DNA of 56,981 bases from SIG480 sp045533555 (lineage in GTDB: Bacteria; Bacillota; Clostridia; Oscillospirales; JAAYXM01), in contig JAZSHZ010000209.1 of assembly GCA_045533555.1 (NCBI GenBank), positions 1 through 56,981 on the forward strand, in the 5' to 3' direction. The translations under genes were made by a program, and so were the position numbers. The notes under the pieces were generated by a model, which did not search any database, was not told where the DNA came from, and saw only the letters and a program-made list of their open reading frames with translations. Below, piece after piece: positions 17,437 to 25,451 of this stretch (within the stretch, counting starts at the first letter, position 1; every line of letters starts with the position of its first letter).

Positions 17437-17499
17437 ATTATATCATATTCAACATAACAACGCTATACATAATCTTATACAAAATTTATATAAGATTAT
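17437..17499 (-). promoter_or_regulatory. Hydrolase promoter with palindromic AraC1 operator
   Basis: A minus-strand -10 TATAAT (17442-17437) lies 20 bases from the operator word beginning at 17463, the same distance as at the AraC1 promoter. The operator contains a perfect 11-base inverted repeat, ATAATCTTATA (17469-17479) and TATAAGATTAT (17489-17499), with a 9-base spacer. It sits between the divergent hydrolase and cyclase genes and may serve both. Confidence 0.6.
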
Positions 17500-17511
17500 A
17501 TAACATCAGGG

Positions 17512-17540
17512 TTGTTTTTAAAAATCCGTTGTGATATAGT
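17512..17540 (+). promoter_or_regulatory. Sigma-A-like promoter of the cyclase gene
   Basis: TTGTTT (17512-17517) and TATAGT (17535-17540) are 17 bases apart, 36 bases before the ATG at 17576. The AraC1 palindrome ends 12 bases upstream of this -35. Confidence 0.5.
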
Positions 17541-17575
17541 TTTCGCAGAAACAGTTTGAAAGAGGGTTTTATAAT

Positions 17576-18217
17576 ATGAATATCATTGATCTCACTCATC
17601 TTATTTCGGAAAATATGCCCGTCTATCCGGGAACGGAAAAGCCGAAGCTCACACCCGCAACGACGCTTGAAAATGACGGTTTTCGTGAAACATTGCTCAA
17701 TATGTATTCCCACACGGGAACGCATATGGATACTCCGGGTCATCTTCTTGAGGATGCGGCAATGCTTGATGAGCTTCCCTCCTCGACCTTCGTCGGAAGC
17801 GCGCTTATTATTGATTGCCGCGATCTTCGCGAGGGTGACACCGTCCCGCTCTCGCACATCACAAGATACGGCGAGGATGCCGAAAAGGCGGAGTTTTTGC
17901 TCTTCAATTTCGGATGGGACAGATTCTGGAACGATGAAAAATATTTCGGTGATTACCCCTATCTCGGCGAAGATGCCGTCGATTATATCATAAAGACTAA
18001 GAAAAAAGGAGTCGGCCTTGATGTTATCGGAATTGACCCAATTTCGGATTCGGCTCTCTCAATACACAAGAAGCTTTTCCGAAGCGGAAACATCGTCGTC
18101 ATTGAAAACCTTTGCAATCTCGACAAGGTCGGAAGCGGTCTCTTCACATTTGCGGCGCTTCCGCTCAAATATGAAAACTCAGACGGTGCGCCCGTCCGCG
18201 CTATCGCAATAAAATGA
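17576..18217 (+). CDS. Cyclase family metal-dependent hydrolase (kynurenine formamidase-like fold)
   Basis: This 213-residue protein belongs to the cyclase/KynB-type family (PF04199). It carries the family's metal motif HTGTHMD (H46, H50, D52) followed by TPGH, and a conserved C-terminal region (AALPLKYENSDGAPVRAIAI). Characterised members hydrolyse N-formylkynurenine, isatin or similar amides using Zn or Mn. Many clostridial homologues sit in unrelated operons, so kynurenine chemistry should not be assumed. It is divergent from the GHL6-like hydrolase across a shared regulatory region with the AraC1 operator, which suggests coregulation with locus 1. AGAGGG precedes the ATG. Confidence 0.88.
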   Translation: MNIIDLTHLISENMPVYPGTEKPKLTPATTLENDGFRETLLNMYSHTGTHMDTPGHLLEDAAMLDELPSSTFVGSALIIDCRDLREGDTVPLSHITRYGEDAEKAEFLLFNFGWDRFWNDEKYFGDYPYLGEDAVDYIIKTKKKGVGLDVIGIDPISDSALSIHKKLFRSGNIVVIENLCNLDKVGSGLFTFAALPLKYENSDGAPVRAIAIK

Positions 18218-18219
18218 AT

Positions 18220-18261
18220 AAAACAAAAACGGCAATGCTGATGCATTGCCGTTTTTGTTTT
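18220..18261. terminator. Bidirectional intrinsic terminator
   Basis: A perfect 19-base stem (18220-18238 with 18243-18261) has loop TGAT, a GGCAATGC core and AAAACAAAAAC/GTTTTTGTTTT flanks. It separates the rightward cyclase gene from the leftward lyase 2 gene. Confidence 0.85.
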
Positions 18262-18284
18262 ATATTGGTTGGTGTAAGCCTTGT

Positions 18285-18331
18285 CATTTCGAGCGCAGCC
18301 GAGAAATCTCAACTGCCGAATGAGATTTCTC
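18285..18331. repeat. REP-like palindromic intergenic element
   Basis: GTCATTTCGAGCG is followed by GAGAAATCTC (18301-18310) and its exact inverse GAGATTTCTC (18322-18331). I recognise this arrangement as a common dispersed intergenic palindrome in many bacterial genomes. It ends three bases before the lyase 2 stop codon. Confidence 0.45.
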
Positions 18332-18333
18332 TC

Positions 18334-21300
18334 CTACTTTACGAAATCGAGGATTCGCTGAATCAGAACTGCGGCTTTCGCGCGTACTGTGATTGCCTGC
18401 GGGCCAATAAGACCGTTCTTGCCGTTTACAAGCTTTGCATTGACAAGTGCCGATACTGCTTCTTTTGCATAGTCTGCGACTTGGTCAAAGTCGGGAGCTT
18501 GCGGGACGTCGAGGACGCCGTCCCCTACATTGATTTTGTTCATTCCCACAAGTGCTCTGTAGACGATTACCATCATATCCTGACGGGTGATGTTGCTCTT
18601 CGGTGCGAATTTATTCTCACCGATGCCGTTGACAACACCTGTGTTGCGGGCTACCGCAAGTTCTTTTGCAAAGTAGTCGGAAGCGGAAACATCCGCGAAG
18701 TTTTCTTCGCTCTCGGATGCTAACTTAAATTCGCGGACGAGGAGGATTGCGAAGTCTGCGCGTGTTATGTTAGCCGCGGGCGAGAATGTATTCTCGCTCG
18801 TTCCCTTTATGATTCCTTCATCTGCAAGAGCATTGATAGCGTCAGCCGCCCAATCGTGAGCACCGAGGTCAATAAAGCGGACGTTTCCGGCTCCCTCTCC
18901 GAGGGAGCCGTCGGCATCGCCGACTGAGGGAGTTTTATCTACATTGTCTGTGGAGGACATTGAATCATCCTTATCCTCCGGCTTTGTTGCGGGGATGGTC
19001 GGTGTGCTTGTTCCCGGTGTCGAGGGTGCGCCGGAGCTTCCGCCGCCACCGCCTGTGGTTGCACCGTAGACATCGACATAGAAATGTATTGTTTCCTGTC
19101 TTCCATATTCATCAATTGCAGTAACCGCGAAATGGTTCTTTCCTATCTGCGAGCTTGTCGGCTTCCAGACGATTTTGCCTGTTTCCGCATCGATGCTTGC
19201 TCCGCGCGGCAACATCGCCGCTTCATAGGTTATCGCGGGTGCATTTTCCTCTATCGGGCTTCTTGCTTTGATATCGACTACTATCTGACTTCCTGCCGTT
19301 GTCGAAAGCTTCTCACCTACTGCATCGAATATCGGCTTGAAGTTTTCCGCTTCCGTGAGCGGAATTCTTGCAGGCTGATTCTTTTCTATGATATAGATAT
19401 ATCCCTTATCCATATCATATTCATCCTTATATCTGCGAACCGTCGTGACATCACCGACATTGAGTCTGATATCGTTTCCGCTGCGCTCGGCGCTCTTTAT
19501 CTGCCATGCACCGCTTCGGTTTTCTACTCCGTTGTCAACAAAGACATATTTTCCGGGAAGATTTGCTAAAACATCATCGGAAACTTCGCTATCCGGAGTT
19601 ATCGAAATAAAGTTCTCAAACGCAAGCTCTTCCGTGAACGAGGAAACAGTTCCCTCAATTGATGCCGTTTTTCCCGTTTCCTCTCCGAGAATATCACCGT
19701 CGTGGAGATATTTATAGGTATTTATGCCGTTTGCAACCGTCCATACACCGAGGAAGCCGCGGAACTTGAGTGTGCTTCTGTCATCAAGCGTTATCTCATA
19801 TGTTACCTTATTGTTCGTTGACCAGAGAACATAATCGACTCTGCCGTTCTCGTGTTCAACACGTACTGCGCGGTGGTCATCATCCGCACCTTCTGCAACA
19901 TCGCCTGCGACGCGCATCTCAATTTCATCGGAATTCTTAAGATAACGGTTATGGCGGTAAGGCTCAAGAACCGTTGTGAATGTCGTGTCGAGATTCTTTC
20001 CTTCGTTCTTTATAAGGACATACTTGAATTTGTCAATCGCCTTATTTGCTGCCTTATCCGGCGGATAACCGTCCGCAATTGAGATCTCCGCATCTGCACC
20101 GTTCTTTACGTTGCTGTCATTGAGCACTGTCATATGGAGGTGGAGACCCGTTCCGTCCATCAGGCTCTTTCTGAAATCCTTTATTGCAAAATCAATTTCA
20201 ACGCGATTTTCGGGATCCGTGTCGCGGTCAACATTCTTAAGCCAGGTATATCCGCGCGGGAATATCGTTTCATATGTCCACTGGTTCGGAGAATTCGGGT
20301 CATTGCCGTATTCCGCTTCGAGGACGACTTCGTTCTCACCGAGAACCGCATCCTCTGTATATCTGCGGACAGCGCCCGTTTCCGTATCCTTGATATACTT
20401 TGCATTTCTGCCTGCGTATGTTCCCTTGTAGTTTCCGTTTTCATCAAGCTGTGAGCCCGAAATATAATTTCCGTTTTCATCCTCAATGAGGGTGAAATCA
20501 AGGCCGACAGTCTCTGCAATTTCGTTTGATGCGGCATGGAATGAATAGAGCTGCTTATTTCCGCCGAGAACTCGGAAGAAGTCTATCACATATGAATTCT
20601 CGTCATCAACGTGAACCATGACAACGCTTCTGCGATATTCGCTTACGCTGTCATTGACGTAAGGTGCGGAAACATCCATTACCTGAACATCCTCGCCATA
20701 GTCAAAGTGGAGTGATTCGCCTCGGGGCTCATCGGGAGCACTCGTTTCCTTGTCATCAACGATGACAACGTTATGCGAAATCGATCTTCCGACCCACTGG
20801 AGACGGTTCGGCGTGTAGCTCGTTTCCTCCGGATATCCGAGATCGGGGAGGAGTTCGAGCCCGAATGCAGTCATTCCGAGTCCGAGATTATCGTTATGCG
20901 CATGGCCATCACTTGTTCCGAAATACATCCATGCATTTCTTGTCGTATCGATCGAGTTCTGATTGTTTGTGCCCTTATATTCGCCGCCATCGCGAAGAAT
21001 TGCATAGCCGAAGTTTGTCATTGCCTCGGATGTGCGGACGAGAGTTCCGTGATTGTCAATAACCGTCTGAACTTCTTTTGCAAGGCGCTCCGGATCACGA
21101 GTATAGATATTATAGTGAAGTCCCGTGCTCTTATTGCCGTTTATGAGATAGAGCATCTGCGCGAAAACGGGGTCACCAAGTCTTGAGAAGCCCTGAATGA
21201 GCTGGTTCTGCTCATACCACTGACTCGAGGTCATCGTCGAGAACGTATCGCCGATATTTACCGAGTGGTTACCCGTTACAAGCGGAAGGTTACTGTAGAA

Positions 21301-24300
21301 CATTTTGACGAATTTCGGGTTGTTATAGAGGCTTGCTGCCGAATAGCCGTCATAACCGTCGAGAACCTCCTGAACGCTGATGAGCGTCGTGTGCCAGTCC
21401 GCATTATATTCCGAACCTTCGTTACCCTGACCGTCCGCGTCAACCTCGTCTACAAGACGTGTGCTGATACCGCCACCGTCGCTTCTGCCATTTCTACCCC
21501 AGCCCGGAGCCATAAGATAGTCAAGCCAGTATTTCGTGTCAGGCATTGTGTCGAGGACAACTGCCGCAAGCGCATTCGTTCTCTGCGGATAACCGAAGTT
21601 ACCTGCGATCTTGCAATCGGGAAGCGCATTGAGTACGCCGCGGAGGATTCCGTCTTCGACATTCGTTCTTATCTGCGAAGCCGTTTTCTTCGAATGGCGC
21701 ATCTTGATCGTTTCCGCTTTTTTGCTGATATAATTTACGACAAACGGATCATCATAGCAATCGAAGACCATATCATATGCTTCGATATATTTATTCATCT
21801 GAGTTCCTTCCCAGATGTTGCCGAGGATTTTTCCCTTTCCTGTTCCGCCGTCGGAATGGGTTACATTGTTGCCCCATATCGAGCGGTCAAAATCGGGATA
21901 GAAGTCTGCCATACGGTCAAGAAGTATTGCCGCGGCCTGACCGTATTTCTTCTCGCCGGTGAAGAAATATGCGTTTGCAAGATAGGAGATCGCATTCTGT
22001 ATCGCGCCGCCGCTTCCGCCGTCTCCGCGCCAGAGACCATAGTGGCTGTATTCCGCGATATATGTGTGTCTTTCTGCGCGGTTGTCATTCTTATAGTATG
22101 TTCCGTCGAGCTTTCTCGGAACATAACCGTGGCCGTCATCGACGCCCCACGTTTCCGTCGTCTCGCCCTCGCGGAGACCCTGATTTGCATTGAGAGTCTT
22201 GACATCCTCAAGATTATCATAGAGCTTATTTACGAGATATCCGTTCTTATCACCGTAGCCATAGTAGGGATACCATTCCGTTGTCCATTCGTTTTCCGGC
22301 GCGACGCATTCGCATTCAGCATTCGCATCGCCGTGGTGAACGAGCGCATGGTGCTTTGTAAGCGCGCGCATTCTGTCAAACTCGCCGTATTCGTTGAGTC
22401 CGAGCTTATAGAACGAGCCGAAATCATTTGTCGGGAAGTTTCTTCCGCAATCGGGGCAGATTATCTTCCATTCATTCACGAGCGAGTTATGCTTCCACGG
22501 ATATGTTCCGTATTTCGCAGTAATCTTGACTCCGCAATAGCGGCAATATCCATTATAAGGATCACTCTTTGCTCCGACGCCCGAGCTTCGCGGAACGCCC
22601 TCGGAGTGGATCATATTATAGAGCTGATCAAGTCTTTCGACATAGCGATCGGCTTTCTTGACGTTTGATTCAACTTCTTTTTTCGCCCACGAATATGTTG
22701 AATAATTTTCCCTTGCAGCTTCCGCTTTTTCCGCTGTCATATAGGATGAGCGGCTCTTGCCCCATACTACGGGAAGAGTTACATCACGCGAAATCGTTCT
22801 TCCGCTGTGGGTTGCGGTTATGCGGAAGATCGCATCACCTTCGGCAATCGGGAGTATTTCATTATCACCGATTATCTGCGCCTTATCGGGCGTGAGGCAT
22901 TCCGTCGTGAAGGTAAGCTCATCGGGGTCAAATTCGTTTCCGAGGTTCGTGAACGCTCTGACATAGAGCGGCACCGTGTCATTTTCCTTATCCGTCAGGC
23001 GGATATATTTGCTTCCGCCCGCGGTTGCGGCGATCTCGTTTATTCCTTCGGGAATAACCTCAAGATCAATATGGGATTCGACACACTCGCTGCTTCCGTT
23101 GATATGAGCTTTGGCGGTTATGCGGACATTTCCCGCCTTCTTTGCCTTGATATTCATTCCGTCAATCTCAGCAACTTCCTCATTTCCGGAGGAGAGCTCC
23201 GTTATGACCGCAGGGGTGTTGAACTCAGTTCCGTCGGAAAGCTTCGGTATCGCGGTTATCTTAACGGTGTCACCCTCAAATATCTCCTCCTGCGAGACCT
23301 TCGTCTCAACGGAGGTAAGCGCAAGCTTCGGAAGCGGATAGAATCCGAAGTTGTTTATATTGACATAGAGGTGATTCTTATAGTTTACACTGCCGTTTGA
23401 AATATTGAAGTTTTCAGGTCCCTGAAGAGCCTCATTGAGGCCGTTACATTGCCAGATGAGATAATACTCACCCGCAGTATCAACCGTTATATTCTCAAAG
23501 CTTTCCGTCTTCGTCTCGCGCACGGTGCTGTACATATCGTGCTTTGCGATGAGATATTCCTCCTTGTCCGGAAGAGCTTTGAGCATCTTTGCGACATTTG
23601 CCGCCGTTGTGAGATCGGGGTATGAGCTTGCATCGACAACGGATTTCGGGATGAGATACGTGTCAAAGATACAAAGTGTATTTTTCGTATCATAGGTTAT
23701 TGCCGGTGTGAACGTTCCTGTTCTGTTTATCTTGATGAGCGCCGCAACGGTAATGTCCTGACGCGCGGTATATGTTCCGCCCTCAAATGTTCCGTTTTCA
23801 GAATCGACGGTTGCACCCATATATCTCGCGGCACGGTAACCATAGGCATGCCACGTGAGTGAATGCGGGAGAGAATTTGAGCCCGACGAAGAGCTCGTTA
23901 CCTTCTCGCTTCCCGTTACGGAGAGCCAATACTGAAGGTTTGCACCGCTGACGATCTGCCACGGATCGGTGTTATATTCCGCATATCCGAGAGTCGGAAG
24001 CTTTGCCTTCACTATTTCCTCGTTCAAATCATAGCTGCTTGCGCTGAAGTTATAGACGAGGCCATCAAGCTCGCGCCTTACCTCCACGGGGACGGAAAGC
24101 ACTATCGGATCGCCGTTTTCGTTTGTTGCGGATGCGGAAACGGTTGTCTTACCGACAGCGACCGCCGCCATATTTCCGTTTTCATCAACAGTTACGACGG
24201 AATCGTCTCCGCTCTGATAGCTTACTTCATAATTTGCGATATCGCCCGCTTTTCCGTTTGACATAATTGCGGAAATGCCGATCGCTGCGGAGCTGTTGTT

Positions 24301-25431
24301 TTCATCGTTTTCAAAGAAAACGAAATTCGGCTTTGCCGCCTTGAAGCTTTCAAGATAGGGCTTGCCTTCAACGATAATATCGACCGAGTCGGATACATTG
24401 CTTCCCTTGACGGTTGCCGTTATAGTCGCATTACCTTTTGCGATTGCGGTTACAACGCCATCCTTATCGACGGTTGCGATATTATCATCGGAGGATTTAT
24501 ATTCAATTTCATATTCACCTGTCGGGATATCTCCGTTTGAGAGCCACATTTCGACAGATGAAGTTGCGCTTCCTCCCTCGGAGAGCGTCGTTTCGCTGAG
24601 CGTAAGCTCAAGCTTTCCGATTTCGGGGCGCGCGATCGCACCCTTATGGTGGAGGTCGAATGAATAGAGGTTGACATATATTGCAGGTCCGTTTGCATTT
24701 TCATATTTTGCCGCAAGCTTTTCATTGAGACCGTTTGAAAAGAAGAAGAGGACATATTCGCCTGCCTTCTCAACAACATAGTCATCAAGGAAGCTCGTCT
24801 TTGTTCCTGCAGTCTCGCCGTACATATCAACGTTGCCAATAAAATAATTCGTGATTCCCGGGCGAACCGTTGATGAAAGCGCCGAATTCGCAAACTTGAG
24901 GCGGTTTCTGTAGTTTCCGATAAGCTCGCTCCACGGAACGAGATAGACCTCATAAATGCAGAGGTCGGGGCGTGCATGATATGTAACCGTCGGGATGAAT
25001 GTTCCCGTCTCGTCAATCTTGACTCTTATTGCAGCTGCACTGTCATGCTTGACTGCACCTGATGCCCATGCGCGCGTTCCGTAAGCATACCATGTGAGTG
25101 CATTCGGCATTTTTGTCGCCGCGCTGACCGCATCGTGTGTGAGTGCGGGATATCCCGACTGTGCACGGTAATGGCCGTCAACAACCCACGGATCGGTATT
25201 TACACTTGCCCATGTGAGATTATCCGATACATCGGGAGTTGCCGATGTATCGCCATAGGTCTTGAGCGTATCCATATCGATCTCGGCAGTTGCGCCATAT
25301 CCTTTTGCGCCGAAATTGAAGTGGACACCGTCTCCCGTCTCTGCCGCAAAGGACATCGTCGGAAGAAGCGAAAGCATCATCGCAAGCGCAAGAATAAGAC
25401 TCAGGCTTCTTTTGAAAGATAATTTCTTCAT
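18334..25431 (-). CDS. Giant SLH-anchored heparinase II/III-like lyase (lyase 2)
   Basis: The protein is 2,365 residues from the ATG at 25431. Of three clustered in-frame ATGs (25449, 25440, 25431) I chose the last, because AAAGGA lies at the right distance. After a signal peptide (to about 28) comes a module (about 30-270) matching companion 2, two BIG2 domains, a second copy of the same module type (about 460-700) and another Ig-like domain. The lyase region (about 897-1910) has CxxC pairs at C963/C966 and C992/C995, AGNFGYPQR, GNEGSEY, H1510-A-H1512-N-D1514 and SHN. An Ig-like domain (2030-2120), a linker encoded partly by a 48-base palindromic element, and three SLH repeats (from 2183) follow. 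The last SLH has TVRAK where the others have TTRAE. It should be a surface polysaccharide lyase; its gene follows companion 2 with a 20-base gap. Confidence 0.9.
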   Translation of the reverse strand: MKKLSFKRSLSLILALAMMLSLLPTMSFAAETGDGVHFNFGAKGYGATAEIDMDTLKTYGDTSATPDVSDNLTWASVNTDPWVVDGHYRAQSGYPALTHDAVSAATKMPNALTWYAYGTRAWASGAVKHDSAAAIRVKIDETGTFIPTVTYHARPDLCIYEVYLVPWSELIGNYRNRLKFANSALSSTVRPGITNYFIGNVDMYGETAGTKTSFLDDYVVEKAGEYVLFFFSNGLNEKLAAKYENANGPAIYVNLYSFDLHHKGAIARPEIGKLELTLSETTLSEGGSATSSVEMWLSNGDIPTGEYEIEYKSSDDNIATVDKDGVVTAIAKGNATITATVKGSNVSDSVDIIVEGKPYLESFKAAKPNFVFFENDENNSSAAIGISAIMSNGKAGDIANYEVSYQSGDDSVVTVDENGNMAAVAVGKTTVSASATNENGDPIVLSVPVEVRRELDGLVYNFSASSYDLNEEIVKAKLPTLGYAEYNTDPWQIVSGANLQYWLSVTGSEKVTSSSSGSNSLPHSLTWHAYGYRAARYMGATVDSENGTFEGGTYTARQDITVAALIKINRTGTFTPAITYDTKNTLCIFDTYLIPKSVVDASSYPDLTTAANVAKMLKALPDKEEYLIAKHDMYSTVRETKTESFENITVDTAGEYYLIWQCNGLNEALQGPENFNISNGSVNYKNHLYVNINNFGFYPLPKLALTSVETKVSQEEIFEGDTVKITAIPKLSDGTEFNTPAVITELSSGNEEVAEIDGMNIKAKKAGNVRITAKAHINGSSECVESHIDLEVIPEGINEIAATAGGSKYIRLTDKENDTVPLYVRAFTNLGNEFDPDELTFTTECLTPDKAQIIGDNEILPIAEGDAIFRITATHSGRTISRDVTLPVVWGKSRSSYMTAEKAEAARENYSTYSWAKKEVESNVKKADRYVERLDQLYNMIHSEGVPRSSGVGAKSDPYNGYCRYCGVKITAKYGTYPWKHNSLVNEWKIICPDCGRNFPTNDFGSFYKLGLNEYGEFDRMRALTKHHALVHHGDANAECECVAPENEWTTEWYPYYGYGDKNGYLVNKLYDNLEDVKTLNANQGLREGETTETWGVDDGHGYVPRKLDGTYYKNDNRAERHTYIAEYSHYGLWRGDGGSGGAIQNAISYLANAYFFTGEKKYGQAAAILLDRMADFYPDFDRSIWGNNVTHSDGGTGKGKILGNIWEGTQMNKYIEAYDMVFDCYDDPFVVNYISKKAETIKMRHSKKTASQIRTNVEDGILRGVLNALPDCKIAGNFGYPQRTNALAAVVLDTMPDTKYWLDYLMAPGWGRNGRSDGGGISTRLVDEVDADGQGNEGSEYNADWHTTLISVQEVLDGYDGYSAASLYNNPKFVKMFYSNLPLVTGNHSVNIGDTFSTMTSSQWYEQNQLIQGFSRLGDPVFAQMLYLINGNKSTGLHYNIYTRDPERLAKEVQTVIDNHGTLVRTSEAMTNFGYAILRDGGEYKGTNNQNSIDTTRNAWMYFGTSDGHAHNDNLGLGMTAFGLELLPDLGYPEETSYTPNRLQWVGRSISHNVVIVDDKETSAPDEPRGESLHFDYGEDVQVMDVSAPYVNDSVSEYRRSVVMVHVDDENSYVIDFFRVLGGNKQLYSFHAASNEIAETVGLDFTLIEDENGNYISGSQLDENGNYKGTYAGRNAKYIKDTETGAVRRYTEDAVLGENEVVLEAEYGNDPNSPNQWTYETIFPRGYTWLKNVDRDTDPENRVEIDFAIKDFRKSLMDGTGLHLHMTVLNDSNVKNGADAEISIADGYPPDKAANKAIDKFKYVLIKNEGKNLDTTFTTVLEPYRHNRYLKNSDEIEMRVAGDVAEGADDDHRAVRVEHENGRVDYVLWSTNNKVTYEITLDDRSTLKFRGFLGVWTVANGINTYKYLHDGDILGEETGKTASIEGTVSSFTEELAFENFISITPDSEVSDDVLANLPGKYVFVDNGVENRSGAWQIKSAERSGNDIRLNVGDVTTVRRYKDEYDMDKGYIYIIEKNQPARIPLTEAENFKPIFDAVGEKLSTTAGSQIVVDIKARSPIEENAPAITYEAAMLPRGASIDAETGKIVWKPTSSQIGKNHFAVTAIDEYGRQETIHFYVDVYGATTGGGGGSSGAPSTPGTSTPTIPATKPEDKDDSMSSTDNVDKTPSVGDADGSLGEGAGNVRFIDLGAHDWAADAINALADEGIIKGTSENTFSPAANITRADFAILLVREFKLASESEENFADVSASDYFAKELAVARNTGVVNGIGENKFAPKSNITRQDMMVIVYRALVGMNKINVGDGVLDVPQAPDFDQVADYAKEAVSALVNAKLVNGKNGLIGPQAITVRAKAAVLIQRILDFVK
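18889..18936. repeat. 48-bp two-hairpin palindromic element inside lyase 2
   Basis: GGCTCCCTC-TCC-GAGGGAGCC is followed by GTCGGC-ATC-GCCGAC and then TGAGGGAGTTTT. It is translated in frame on the minus strand as KTPSVGDADGSLGEGA, part of the linker before the SLH repeats. Nearly identical copies occur at 34039 and 41074; lyase 1 lacks it. Confidence 0.75.
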
Positions 25432-25451
25432 TCGTTTCATCCTTTCCATTC

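Noticed and set aside
21265..22668. Long open frame (467 codons) on the + strand inside lyase 2
   Set aside because: It is antisense to well-conserved lyase coding sequence, has no ribosome site or domain, and has the odd Ile/Val/Cys/Arg-rich composition of a reversed gene. Similar long antisense frames at 6980-8023 and 5477-6085 were rejected for the same reason.
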